Source: JBBTYG01 sp964418085 (lineage in GTDB: Bacteria; Patescibacteriota; Minisyncoccia; UBA6257; 2-01-FULL-56-20). Taken from it: a DNA stretch of 20,079 nucleotides. Below the pieces are notes generated by a model. It worked only from the letters and a program-made list of their open reading frames with translations, did no database searches and had not been told where the DNA came from. Shown here one piece after another: positions 6,033 through 14,279 of the stretch (position 1 is its first letter; each line of letters starts with the position of its first letter). Where the stretch lies: positions 1 through 20,079 of the forward strand of contig CAYQKB010000020.1 in assembly GCA_964418085.1 (NCBI GenBank). The letters run 5' to 3'. The position numbers and the translations under genes were made by a program.

Positions 6033-9000
6033 TTATCTTACCACATTAGCACAGCTCGTCGTATCGGTGATAGTGCCATGGGCACCGCCATTCACACTGT
6101 TTATAGTAACAACATAAGTGGATGGGGAAGGATAGGTGACGACAACCGAGGCTCCACTTCCTATGACATGCTGGAATGAAGGAACTGCTCCTGGGGAATA
6201 AACGTCGTAGGAAGTGGGGGTGCCGCCGGTGAGAGTGATGGTAACTTGCGCAGCCGAATTGATGAAGGAAGTCTGATATGTTAAAGAGCAGTGAAGCGAT
6301 GAAATGACAGGAGAAGAAAAGGCGGGCGCGATCGTGAACAGCTCACTGCTCCAGCTTTCAACCAAAGTGCCGCCGACGGACGTTCGTATCCCAAGAGTAT
6401 AAGTTCCCGCGGGAAGGTCGGCCGTGGAAACGGTTTCCGATCCGTCGTTCGGAGTCCCCGAAGAAAGAATATAGTCGCGATAGGGCATCGAGATGAAAGT
6501 AGCAGAATTTCCTGAGAGAGACGTGTTTCCCGAAACACCCGCATTGCTGCCGTAACTCGAACCAACGTTCCCGCTATAGCCCGCACTCGCTCCGGTGTTT
6601 GCGGCAATATTTCCGCTTTGTCCATAATTTCCACTACCGGCATTTTGAGATGTAACCGCTCCGCACGTAGAACAGCGCGCGATAATGGTAATGAGAGCTG
6701 TGCTCGGAATATTTCCGCTTCGCCAGGCTATAATATGAGATTGATTTTGCTTCCACCTCTCTCCCCCAGTGGGTGAAATAAGAGTAAGCGAGGGAGAAGC
6801 GGTGATCGGCGGAGTTGGATTTACCGGACTGTCCATACCCACATTCCCATCCTCACCGATATTTTGACTCACACCTATATTTTGACCAACGCCGATATTT
6901 TTGCTCACGCCCAGATTGGAACTGACGCCCGTGTTACCGGTTATCCGCATCCCCGCACCGGGGGGAATAACAGGAGGGGAAGCGGCAGGAGGATTTGAAT
7001 TTACCGCCACCGTAACCCGCGCTCTCGCTGTACCGCTTAATCTGCTCGTGCAAATAAGCACATATGTCGCCGTTTGAGTGATGTTTGAAACGGTTTCTCT
7101 GCCCGCAAGATATGAATTGCCCGACCAGCCGTATGCTTTTCGGCAACTCTCGGCGTTTGCGCTCTTCCAAGTTAGTGTGGCGGAGCCGCCGGAAGAGATG
7201 CTTGTGGGTTTCGCGCTGAAGGCAATGGTTATGGGCGGAGAGAGCGGCGGGTTTAGCGGCAGTGAAGCAGTGAGAGGTTGGACCGTCACCATAAAAGCTC
7301 GAGAATTGTAGACATTGTTCGGATCTGATTGGATTTTTAAAGTGAAAAGATGAGGATTTGAAACCAAAGTACTTGCGCTCGCATGAATGATTAGAGGAAT
7401 AATCTTGGTTTCGTGAGGTGCAAAATCAGAGGTGATCTGGCTCCCCCAGCCGGCTTTGTCAAAAAAGCTTGCCGTCACTGCGCGTAATACCTGGCTCGTA
7501 TTATTTGTGGCGGTAAGATGAAGAAGGACGGTGTCTCCGACTTTGATAACGGAAGGAAGATCAAAATCGGTGATAGAAATACCGCTCGCAATAGGCAAAT
7601 TTCTGGTAACGGATATCGTATCCGCCGTGGCAACCCACTCACCATTTTGGGTCGCCACAGAAACAGTATATGTTCCGGCCGGCACGCTTGCCGGTACGCT
7701 GAAAGTCAAAATTTTGCCCGAGCTTCCGAGACCCGTGATGTAATAAGATTTCGAAAAATCTATTTTTCCGGTCTGGTCGGGGCTTATACCGGCTAGCTTG
7801 CCGAACAATACCGAAGCCAAACCGCTGGAGAAATTTTTGTATATCGAAAAAATAGCAGATGCCAGATTTTTCGAAGGCGCATCACTGCGGGAAATCTGAC
7901 TCACAGGCGTAAGCCGGACTCTATTGCCAGTCGGAGCGAAACCGGAGCCGTCTATAACAAAAGCGTTCGGAATCCCGATCGCCGGAAATACATCGTTCAC
8001 TCCCACAAGATCAGTCTGCGGATTGTTGGTTATTGCCACTGTGAGCGGATTGCTCCAATCGCTGCGAGGTGTACTGACTACCAGAGAATAATTACCGGTC
8101 GTGGTGTCCGCGAGAGAAACGGGCGAAAACGGCACGGTAAACGATAAAGTGCTTCCGTCGCTAGGCAAGTCGAATAGTTCGTAATATATATCGGGATTCT
8201 CGGTATCTTCGAGCTGTATGTTATTGCCTACCGAAGCAAAACCGGAACCGGTGATAGTAACGGTCTCGGCGGACGAAATGGCGCTTACCGGCACTCCGTT
8301 GGAGAGGACACCGTTTATGACCGGAGGCGCGCCGAGCGTCACCGGCGGCGGCACGGGAACAAAAGAAGGGCTGTCGCTTTGATCTTCTTCCAAAATATTT
8401 TCTATCAATCTTTTGAGATCGCCCAGATGCGCAGGATTGTTTCTATAATTCGGAAAGGTGAACGCGTCGTGGCTTAGGAAATGCAGAAGGCCGCTGCCGT
8501 TCGTCCAAATGACGGAAGCCGGGTCGTCGCCGATGCCGTCGCAGGCCACCGACCGCACCGAGCGAAACACGGGCAAGAGATTCAAAACCGGCACTTTACA
8601 GACAGGGTCGTTATATGGCGGATCAATGAAAACAAACTCCACCGCTTTGCCTTTGAACTCATCGCGAATGTTGTAGGCAATGGCCGCTCCGAGCGAATGG
8701 CCGACCACAACCACTCTGTTCCCTAAAGTAAGCTGTCTGTTTATCTCTTGCCGTAAAAGCACGGTATTTTTTGCTACGCTCTTGAAGCGAAGCGGAATTT
8801 TTATTCCGGGTGAAAGGCTGTCCATGAAGGGAAATATTCTGTGCCTCAAGGGAGTGCCGAGCCCGCCGACCGTGATAAGCGTCTTCGGCCTCTTGAACTT
8901 TATGATATTGCTCCAGTCGCTGTTCAATGCTCCGGCCTGAAATGAAACTCCGCTGGTCGGTATCGTGCCGAGGCCTTCGGGTACGGTGAACGCTAAAACC

Positions 9001-10952
9001 GTGCCGTCGGGACTTGAAAGATTATTCAATTCGTAAATTGCCGGAGGATTGCCGGTGATGCCGCCGCCCGAAGAAACTATGAATCGGACGCTGTTCCCCG
9101 TCGGCGTGAAGCCCGAGCCGTAGACCGTGGCGATTCTTCCGACTTCCGCCGGAGTAACACGAGTCAGAACTGGAGCAGGTACAACCGGCGGGATGTCGGC
9201 TTTGTCGGTATCAAGAGTCAGACATTCCGGCCAATACTTTTCGGCGTGAGCTTTATCGAGCGGTTCGTTATTGAATGCGGCGATGAGGTACCCGCATGAG
9301 ATGACATTGAATTTTTTGCCCGGGGAAGCGTCTCTCATAAGACTGCTTGGACTTGCACGGTAATACGCATTAAAACTGGCCGCGCTCGCGGCATAGCTAC
9401 AGCCGAATATGTCGGGTGCTCCATATATATGATTCGTCGTTTCATTCCTAAAACCAATGAAAGGATTTAATGTGCAATTTGTGTCCCAGAATGTGTCGCC
9501 AAGCAAGTCATAGCCGAACACGGGGTTCGGACTGTCTGGAATGGACGATATGCCTATCAAATATTCGTCGCTAAGCTTCGCCAATGCGTGCCCACTCTCA
9601 TGCAAAATCGTAGCAGGATTAAAATTAGAAACCGTAGCAAGCTTCGGCATATTCATAAATACAACCGGAGGAATCAAAGGAGCTGTGAAAGTCCATGCAA
9701 AATAGCTGGCGGGATCTCCAAACATTAAAATATACTCCTGTGCATCCGCGCCGCAGCTTGACGATCTTGTTACTGTCAGAGCGCTTATATAGCTATATTT
9801 GTCACCATACGGTGTTAAAGAGCTCTGATCGAGTGCTTTTAAATCAATGTAGAACGAAAATTTACTGATATATTTTTTGAAAGGATCGACGGCTCCGAAG
9901 CCCATATTGATAGCATCCCATACGTTCTGGACATAGCCGTCGATTTTCATATTCCAGCCATCCCCGATCCTGAACACAATCTTTTTCGCTCCACTTCCCG
10001 AAATATGTGCGCAGGCCGAGACCGTGCCGACATTCGAATAGCCGGTATAGGTGCCGTCGCTTAGGCGCGCCCGTACCCGATAGGAAAGTGGAAAATCGTG
10101 CAACGCGAAGTCTGTAAAGGAAAGTGTGGTAAGACCGGAGGCAATTTCCGTAAACGCGTCCGGGTTCGCCGCGGAGGCACGCTCCACCGAATACGAAGCG
10201 TAAGAAAGGGATGGATCGGGATTCGTGCCCGCGAGCCATTTTAAATTGACTGACGAGTTGGCATATTCATGTAGCGAAAGCACACTCGAAAGATTCGTCG
10301 GCGGCCCGGGCGGCGGAGGCGGCGCGGCGGGAATATTGACGCGGCTTGAGTTGCCTAACTGGATCGTGATGTATCCGTTTTGCTTTATGTAGTTGATAAT
10401 CTGTGCTTGGCTCGGATACGGCGCGCTAATAGTGAGGTTTGTGATAAGTCCGATCGAACCCGTCTCACCAAATGCGTTGTCGCAGAACGTAACGCTGTAG
10501 TTTAGCGACGTTCCCGAATAGTTGTAACCGTGGCCGCATGCATAAGGATACGGATCCGGCCCGACAACAATCGTCGCCGGATCGAGCGGGACATTGCCCG
10601 CATTAGTCACGAAATGTATATCGGTCCAATGGTCACTGCACGTCGGGCCGACGCCGAAATTGAAAGTAGAATTGATGGTGGCAAGTCCTGTCGCAGTCTT
10701 GTTAGTAATACTTGAAGGATTAGTGAGGCAGTTGGTGCTCGGCGGTGGCGGAGGAGGCGGAGGAATCGAACAGGTCAATGCGGGAGTAAGACACCCCTGC
10801 TGTCCTGAGCCATTAATGCAGGGAATACAGTCGGCATGAGCGAGCTGCGGCAAAAAAGAAATCAGCCCGAAACAGAAAGCAAAAAATAAAATCGAAGCCC
10901 GGCTCATGCCTAATGTTCTGTTCACATTAACCATGCGCATTATTTCTTCCAT
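6033..10952 (-). CDS. Giant secreted protein with M64-like metallopeptidase and alpha/beta-hydrolase-like domains
   Basis: A 1639-aa exported protein. Signal peptide about residues 16-40 (hydrophobic ILFFAFCFGLISFL, then AHA before DC). A Cys- and Pro-rich start (PPPPPPPP at 64-71) and a fibronectin-III-like segment (217-312) follow. At about 320-560 is a peptidase region with HESGHALAKLSDEY (451-464), which resembles the M64/IgA-peptidase zinc signature HExxHxxxxxxDEY. TIG/IPT-like domains lie at about 595-688, 877-975 and 988-1115, the third carrying a helical insert at 1023-1070. At 690-857 is an alpha/beta-hydrolase-like domain with GHSLG (Ser753), Asp777 and His828 as candidate triad. 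Then come a CARDB-like domain (1122-1225), an Ig-like domain (1240-1318), hexapeptide repeats (1340-1375), a SPTGGERW domain (1392 on) interrupted by a Gly/Asn/Ser-rich stretch, and a C-terminal beta domain. There is no membrane anchor or sorting signal. The start could also be Met5, Met7 or Met16. Confidence 0.85.
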   Translation of the reverse strand: MEEIMRMVNVNRTLGMSRASILFFAFCFGLISFLPQLAHADCIPCINGSGQQGCLTPALTCSIPPPPPPPPSTNCLTNPSSITNKTATGLATINSTFNFGVGPTCSDHWTDIHFVTNAGNVPLDPATIVVGPDPYPYACGHGYNYSGTSLNYSVTFCDNAFGETGSIGLITNLTISAPYPSQAQIINYIKQNGYITIQLGNSSRVNIPAAPPPPPGPPTNLSSVLSLHEYANSSVNLKWLAGTNPDPSLSYASYSVERASAANPDAFTEIASGLTTLSFTDFALHDFPLSYRVRARLSDGTYTGYSNVGTVSACAHISGSGAKKIVFRIGDGWNMKIDGYVQNVWDAINMGFGAVDPFKKYISKFSFYIDLKALDQSSLTPYGDKYSYISALTVTRSSSCGADAQEYILMFGDPASYFAWTFTAPLIPPVVFMNMPKLATVSNFNPATILHESGHALAKLSDEYLIGISSIPDSPNPVFGYDLLGDTFWDTNCTLNPFIGFRNETTNHIYGAPDIFGCSYAASAASFNAYYRASPSSLMRDASPGKKFNVISCGYLIAAFNNEPLDKAHAEKYWPECLTLDTDKADIPPVVPAPVLTRVTPAEVGRIATVYGSGFTPTGNSVRFIVSSGGGITGNPPAIYELNNLSSPDGTVLAFTVPEGLGTIPTSGVSFQAGALNSDWSNIIKFKRPKTLITVGGLGTPLRHRIFPFMDSLSPGIKIPLRFKSVAKNTVLLRQEINRQLTLGNRVVVVGHSLGAAIAYNIRDEFKGKAVEFVFIDPPYNDPVCKVPVLNLLPVFRSVRSVACDGIGDDPASVIWTNGSGLLHFLSHDAFTFPNYRNNPAHLGDLKRLIENILEEDQSDSPSFVPVPPPVTLGAPPVINGVLSNGVPVSAISSAETVTITGSGFASVGNNIQLEDTENPDIYYELFDLPSDGSTLSFTVPFSPVSLADTTTGNYSLVVSTPRSDWSNPLTVAITNNPQTDLVGVNDVFPAIGIPNAFVIDGSGFAPTGNRVRLTPVSQISRSDAPSKNLASAIFSIYKNFSSGLASVLFGKLAGISPDQTGKIDFSKSYYITGLGSSGKILTFSVPASVPAGTYTVSVATQNGEWVATADTISVTRNLPIASGISITDFDLPSVIKVGDTVLLHLTATNNTSQVLRAVTASFFDKAGWGSQITSDFAPHETKIIPLIIHASASTLVSNPHLFTLKIQSDPNNVYNSRAFMVTVQPLTASLPLNPPLSPPITIAFSAKPTSISSGGSATLTWKSANAESCRKAYGWSGNSYLAGRETVSNITQTATYVLICTSRLSGTARARVTVAVNSNPPAASPPVIPPGAGMRITGNTGVSSNLGVSKNIGVGQNIGVSQNIGEDGNVGMDSPVNPTPPITASPSLTLISPTGGERWKQNQSHIIAWRSGNIPSTALITIIARCSTCGAVTSQNAGSGNYGQSGNIAANTGASAGYSGNVGSSYGSNAGVSGNTSLSGNSATFISMPYRDYILSSGTPNDGSETVSTADLPAGTYTLGIRTSVGGTLVESWSSELFTIAPAFSSPVISSLHCSLTYQTSFINSAAQVTITLTGGTPTSYDVYSPGAVPSFQHVIGSGASVVVTYPSPSTYVVTINSVNGGAHGTITDTTSCANVVR
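6504..6650 (-). repeat. Gly/Asn/Ser-rich low-complexity insert in the giant protein
   Basis: Residues 1435-1483 consist of repeated SGN, NAG and GYSGN units. They separate RCSTCGAVT from the SMPYRDYIL strand of the same C-terminal beta domain. The composition echoes the hexapeptide block at 6828-6935, suggesting both arose by expansion of related codons. Confidence 0.7.
6828..6935 (-). repeat. Six perfect-register 18-bp (hexapeptide) coding repeats
   Basis: Asn recurs at residues 1340, 1346, 1352, 1358, 1364 and 1370 with the unit N-[TLIV]-G-V-x-x (NTGVSS, NLGVSK, NIGVGQ, NIGVSQ, NIGEDG, NVGMDS). The block joins two Pro-rich linkers, so a flexible or elongated spacer is likely. Only two turns of a beta-helix could form. 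Confidence 0.8.
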
Positions 10953-11017
10953 TACATTTTTGATTATCTTCTCGTCTTTGCCATAAGTTATTTGTCATTC
11001 AGTTGTAAGGTTGGTCA

Positions 11018-12835
11018 CTACGGCTGCACGCGCCTGTCCCCGCCGGTGAATGTTTTGTCGTTTGGCACGGAGGTATCGAGCGCCTTAGCAGTCCCCTGCC
11101 CGGTCTGTCCCACAAAAGAATCTGTCCATTGTATCGAAGTGTCTCCAAGAAATACGACGGCGCTGCCCACCTGATTCGATGCCGGCGTTACCTCAATCTG
11201 GAATATCGCCTCGGCAGGCGGACTGATGAATCCTTTGGTCGCCGCAATACTCGGGATGTCCCACGTGACAAGACCGGAATTCGGATTATATACCGGGCTC
11301 GTGTCCACCGTACTCTTCGCCACACCCGTAAAACGCGCGCCGGACTGCAGATATGCCGAGAGATGCACGGTATTCACATCCGTCGCGTAGTTCACGATCC
11401 GCCAATGAACGGTAAACTGCGTCGGCTGGTTCACTCGCGGAGGATACGGACCGTTATTCAAAATCCCGGAAGCGGCATCGCCCCAATACGCTTCCGAAAC
11501 AAAATCCAGCTTCCCTGCGACTTTCGATACAATCGTACCGATAGAAACCGTTTTGTCCGCGGTAATATTCTGCGGCACCGTCGGCGACTCAACCTGCGCC
11601 TGAACTTTGAGCGTATAATTTTTGTCGCTAAGTAGTCGGATAGGGAAAGAACCTGCAACCGGAATGGAAAAACTAACGGTGCCTCCTTGTTTGGACGGAA
11701 CACTTGAAAGTTCCTGATTCGTCGCCGGAAACCAGGTAATGGTATTGGTAAGCGAATTGAAATTTCCATTCGTGCTTATTCCGGAAGGTTGGAATAATTC
11801 GCCGGTCGGCGTCGCCTGTATTTTCACATTCTGCATCGCCATATCGGAATTATTCTGATATTGAATTTTGTATGTAATGGTATCGCCCGTATGGCTCACA
11901 TAGTCCGATGAACCATTTGCAGTAATCGTAACGGAAAGCGGCGACTGTGAAATCGCGAGTGTCGCCGTCTGCTTCCCGATTTCGTACGTCGAGCCGGAAA
12001 CAGCGGACGAAAGCGAAGCGCCAACGTCGAAGAACGATCCCTCGGGCGCAACAACCGCACCGGTTATCGTAATCGTACCGGCCGAGCCTGCGGGAATATC
12101 ACCGAGCTTCCAGGAATTATTCCCCTGCCCATCAGCCGAAACGCTCGATTTCTTGAACGTGAATGTCGGCGGATAATCAAGCGCAAGAGAGGCATCTTTA
12201 AAATCGTGAGTGGTGTTATTGGAATATGAAACCGTAATGTCGAAATCCTGTCCGCTAAACACGCTCTGCGGAAGCCCCAAATTTATCGCCACCGCGGCCT
12301 GATTAATGAGCAAGTCCAAATTTCCCATGCTCTCATATTGCGCACCGGAGGTCTGGGAAAAGGCATACGTCAGCTTTGCTTCGAGACGACGGGTGGCGTC
12401 TCCGGTGAGCGCGATAAGATTAAATTCCTGCGGCTTCACACTCCCCGGCCCAAGATCACCGATCGCCTGATCGGACAATCGCTTGCTATCGGGCTCACCG
12501 ACGAAATAAACGCCCGTGGGCAACAAAAGCGAAATGTCCGCATTCTTTAAAACATTGTCCGAATAATTTGAAACATTCACCGTAACGGTAAACGGCTCAC
12601 CAATAAGGATCTGATCCGGTTTTGAAAATTCGATGCTGATCTTTGAACTCGCCGGCTGACCAGTCGGACTAAAAAAGAGTTGATACAAACCGTATCCGCC
12701 GATGACAAGAAAAATCAAAATTATTCCAACAATAATTCCCTCCCCCGAGCGGCGGGGCGCCGGCTTTTTTACACCCCCGCCTCCCGAAGCCGAGGCAGTC
12801 CAAGGTGATCGAGAAATTTTTTGATCGTCGGACAT
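11018..12835 (-). CDS. N-anchored extracellular protein with DUF11/CARDB-like domains
   Basis: A 605-aa surface protein of unknown role. From the ATG at 12835: a Ser/Gly/Lys-rich cytoplasmic start (1-32, with KKPAPRRS), one membrane helix at about 33-55 (GIIVGIILIFLVIGGYGLYQLFF), then about 550 exported residues. At least four beta-sandwich modules follow, recognisable by the pattern 'x-G-x-x-F-x-x-T-V-x-x-S-N' near residues 75, 195, 315 and 460, for example EPFTVTVNVSNYSDNVLKNA, QDFDITVSYSNNTTHDFKDA and DTITYKIQYQNNSDMAMQNV. These are typical of DUF11/CARDB repeats in cell-surface proteins. A start at TTG 12844 is possible, but the ATG gives a normal N-terminus. No SD is seen. It lies 65 bp upstream of the giant secreted protein in the same direction, so they may form one surface-protein unit. 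Confidence 0.85.
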   Translation of the reverse strand: MSDDQKISRSPWTASASGGGGVKKPAPRRSGEGIIVGIILIFLVIGGYGLYQLFFSPTGQPASSKISIEFSKPDQILIGEPFTVTVNVSNYSDNVLKNADISLLLPTGVYFVGEPDSKRLSDQAIGDLGPGSVKPQEFNLIALTGDATRRLEAKLTYAFSQTSGAQYESMGNLDLLINQAAVAINLGLPQSVFSGQDFDITVSYSNNTTHDFKDASLALDYPPTFTFKKSSVSADGQGNNSWKLGDIPAGSAGTITITGAVVAPEGSFFDVGASLSSAVSGSTYEIGKQTATLAISQSPLSVTITANGSSDYVSHTGDTITYKIQYQNNSDMAMQNVKIQATPTGELFQPSGISTNGNFNSLTNTITWFPATNQELSSVPSKQGGTVSFSIPVAGSFPIRLLSDKNYTLKVQAQVESPTVPQNITADKTVSIGTIVSKVAGKLDFVSEAYWGDAASGILNNGPYPPRVNQPTQFTVHWRIVNYATDVNTVHLSAYLQSGARFTGVAKSTVDTSPVYNPNSGLVTWDIPSIAATKGFISPPAEAIFQIEVTPASNQVGSAVVFLGDTSIQWTDSFVGQTGQGTAKALDTSVPNDKTFTGGDRRVQP

Positions 12836-12893
12836 AAATAGCAAGTTATTTAGTTAAAAGTTACTGGTTGAAAGTTTTCAGTTGTTTGTTCCT
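12836..12893. other. Short gap with the GTTGAAAGT / AGTTAAAAGT simple repeat
   Basis: Between recO and the DUF11-like gene the plus strand reads TAGTTAAAAGTTACTGG then TTGAAAGTTTTCAGTTG. The same wording recurs at 14876-15006 and, in frame, inside cca at 18356-18393. No clear promoter or SD is visible. Confidence 0.5.
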
Positions 12894-13394
12894 TTATATA
12901 TATAATAAGCTACCTTGCGCGAACTTTGAAGCACACCCGCCGCACAAAAGCTCCTGCTTTGATATATTGAATGCCGCTGGGCTCGAAAGCATGCAGAGAG
13001 CGCATGCCGCTTCGCGCGGATCCCATCCCAAAATCTCGAGAATTTGCGCCCAGTCGAAACTGCCCGAGGCGCCCGAGACAAGCGCCCGCCATAGCCGGAT
13101 GTCCGGCTCCTGCTCCGCAAGAATCTGATTTAAAAAATAAAGATTGCTTGGGTTCGTCTCAAGTCGCGATTGCTTCAGTGCATCCACAACCTGAAGCCCG
13201 TTTTTCTCGATCAGCCGCGCCTGCACCACATTCCCCGGCTCAAGATGCGGTGAAAGCTTTGAAAGAATCCTCCGCGCACTCCGCGCCTTCGCAACCAACT
13301 TCCCAAACTTTTTTGTGAAAAGTGAAACCCGGAGATTCAAATCCCCATTCGCTGATTTATCCAAAACAATTGCTTCGCTTAAGTATTCGGTCAT
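12894..13394 (-). CDS. recO: DNA repair protein RecO (short form)
   Basis: RecO loads RecA onto SSB-coated DNA in the RecFOR pathway. From the ATG at 13394 the protein is 166 aa, against about 240 for most RecO. The N-terminal OB-fold is clear: TEYLSEAIVLDKSANGDLNL then RVSLFTKKFGKLVAKARSAR, LSPHLEPGNVV, RLIEKNGLQVVDA. The middle helical part follows with FLNQILAEQEPD. Two CX2C pairs near the end (CALC and CGGC) form the zinc knuckle seen in many RecO proteins. A longer reading from 13496 would add 34 residues (MLQAFDFPFF...) that run through a terminator hairpin and look non-coding, and the internal ATG sits 7 nt behind a perfect TATAAT. The transcript is therefore probably leaderless. The C-terminal helical domain is reduced. 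Confidence 0.88.
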   Translation of the reverse strand: MTEYLSEAIVLDKSANGDLNLRVSLFTKKFGKLVAKARSARRILSKLSPHLEPGNVVQARLIEKNGLQVVDALKQSRLETNPSNLYFLNQILAEQEPDIRLWRALVSGASGSFDWAQILEILGWDPREAACALCMLSSPAAFNISKQELLCGGCASKFAQGSLLYI

Positions 13395-13401
13395 AGAGAT
13401 A

Positions 13402-13407
13402 ATTATA
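13402..13407 (-). promoter_or_regulatory. recO -10 box, leaderless arrangement
   Basis: A perfect TATAAT on the minus strand, 7 nt from the recO ATG. No good -35 lies at 17 nt. TTGGCG is present at only 13 nt. Confidence 0.5.
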
Positions 13408-13432
13408 CTCCATACCGGGTCGCCAAAAAACC

Positions 13433-13455
13433 AAAAACGCCCTCGAGGCGTTTTT
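13433..13455. terminator. Bidirectional terminator between the DUF805 gene and recO
   Basis: AAAAACGCC pairs with GGCGTTTTT around a 5-nt loop. The minus-strand continuation GGTTTTTT makes it an intrinsic terminator for the DUF805 gene. It also shows that the long N-terminal reading of recO is not translated. Confidence 0.8.
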
Positions 13456-13479
13456 GACGTTAGAGAAAAAAATGGAAAA

Positions 13480-13836
13480 TCAAACGCTTGCAACAACCCC
13501 TTTTGGATTTGGCCCGTATTGATTATCGCCAGGCTGGCTATCCATTACCAAAAAAATGATTAATACAATGTCGAGAAGAGGAATTATGCCATACAACATC
13601 CACCACCCACTGCGATTGATATCGTGTAACCTGCGCACTCCTGCCGCAATATTGGGAACAATAATTGCCAAACTATAAAGAAGAGTGAATGTTCCTTTTG
13701 TTCCCAAATGTTTATCGAGAATGTCAAAAATAATATAAATTGTTAAATTAAAAAGAGCGAACATCCAATATTCTTTCCTTGGCATTCGTCCATTGAATAC
13801 AGCATATTTTTTTAACGCATTGAGATAATAATTCAT
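13480..13836 (-). CDS. DUF805 family small membrane protein
   Basis: A 118-aa inner-membrane protein of the DUF805 family (YhaH/YhaI-like), whose biochemical role is unknown. The family signature is complete: MNYYLNALKKYAVFNGRMPR then KEYWMFALFN, followed by membrane helices TIYIIFDIL, FTLLYSLAIIVPNIAAGVRRLHD (the conserved P-x-x-A-x-x-x-RRLHD) and RSGWWMLYGIIPLLDIVLIIFLVMDSQPGDNQYGPNP (the conserved SGWW and PGxNxYGP). The start is the family Met. No SD is evident. It is a single-gene unit closed by the terminator at 13433-13455. Downstream and upstream neighbours are unrelated. Confidence 0.92.
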   Translation of the reverse strand: MNYYLNALKKYAVFNGRMPRKEYWMFALFNLTIYIIFDILDKHLGTKGTFTLLYSLAIIVPNIAAGVRRLHDINRSGWWMLYGIIPLLDIVLIIFLVMDSQPGDNQYGPNPKGVVASV

Positions 13837-13936
13837 GTGTACTAAGTTTTAATTAAAATCGTAGATTACTCTCGGCCTTTCCTGAATAAAAACATTCTAT
13901 CAAAAAGTTAGTGGGGCGTAAATTCGAAATGCTTTG

Positions 13937-14056
13937 TGCGTCGGGCAGGCAGTCGAACGTCGCTTCGCTCCTTCGGAACCCTCGGTTCCGAATAGTTTCC
14001 TACACGGGGAACCGAACGCGGTTCCCCGACCCCCTCCGCTGTTCGAATCCTGCCAC
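13937..14056 (-). mobile_element. tRNA-linked three-hairpin element, copy A
   Basis: Read in tRNA-Tyr direction (minus): an inverted T-arm (GGCAGGATTCGAAC), GCGGAGGGGGT, hairpin 1 CGGGGAACCG/CGGTTCCCCG (14005-14028), a spacer TGTAGGAAACTA, hairpin 2 TTCGGAACC-GAG-GGTTCCGAA (13972-13992), a weak hairpin 3, then GTTCGACTGCCTGCCCGACG ending in CA, which repeats the 3' end of tRNA-Tyr. There is no protein-coding potential. Copies B and C share the order and covarying stems. It is called mobile only because of copy distribution and termini; no transposase is present. Confidence 0.6.
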
Positions 14057-14064
14057 CGAGTACA

Positions 14065-14104
14065 CAAAAATTCAAAACGCCCAAACGGGCGTCCTGAATT
14101 TTTG
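14065..14104. terminator. Hairpin spacer between elements A and B
   Basis: Arms of 18 bp (14065-14082 with 14087-14104, two mismatches) flank an AAAC loop. CAAAAATTC and GAATTTTTG close the ends, so it resembles a bidirectional terminator. It occupies the same place after element B as the hairpin at 14239-14282 does after tRNA-Tyr. Confidence 0.7.
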
Positions 14105-14105
14105 G

Positions 14106-14233
14106 TGCGTCGGGCAGGGAGTCGAACGTCGTCCCACTAAAGCGGGACTCCCTAAAAACCCCTCGGTTTTAGTATTTCCGCCACGGGAAAACTTCCGTTT
14201 TCCCGACCCCTTTCCCGTTCGAATCCTATCACC
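14106..14233 (-). mobile_element. tRNA-linked three-hairpin element, copy B
   Basis: Same architecture as copy A with diverged sequence. In tRNA-Tyr direction: inverted T-arm GATAGGATTCGAAC, AAGGGGT, hairpin 1 CGGGAAAAC/GTTTTCCCG, spacer GGCGGAAATA, hairpin 2 CTAAAACC-GAG-GGGTTTTTAG, hairpin 3 GTCCC/GGGAC, then GTTCGACTCCCTGCCCGACG ending in CACC, a second copy of the tRNA-Tyr 3' end. Stem bases differ from copy A on both sides, keeping pairing. Confidence 0.6.
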
Positions 14234-14238
14234 CAAAG

Positions 14239-14279
14239 CACAAAAACAAAAATACCCTCAAAGGGTACTTTTGTTTTTG
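14239..14279 (-). terminator. Terminator of tRNA-Tyr
   Basis: A long hairpin directly after the tRNA: GTACCCT and its complement around TTG, extended by A/T-rich arms, then TATTTTTGTTTTTG on the minus strand. It begins one base after the discriminator. Confidence 0.8.

Noticed and set aside
6033..6040. Possible fusion or frameshift joining the giant protein to glyS
   Set aside because: The giant protein ends with a clear stop and glyS has its own ATG 8 nt later with a normal N-terminus.
12836..12844. TTG start adding three residues to the DUF11-like protein
   Set aside because: The ATG at 12835 gives a normal cytoplasmic N-terminus. No SD favours the TTG.
13395..13496. 34-residue N-terminal extension of RecO
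   Set aside because: It is read through a terminator hairpin and the TATAAT box; family alignment begins at TEYLSEAIVL.
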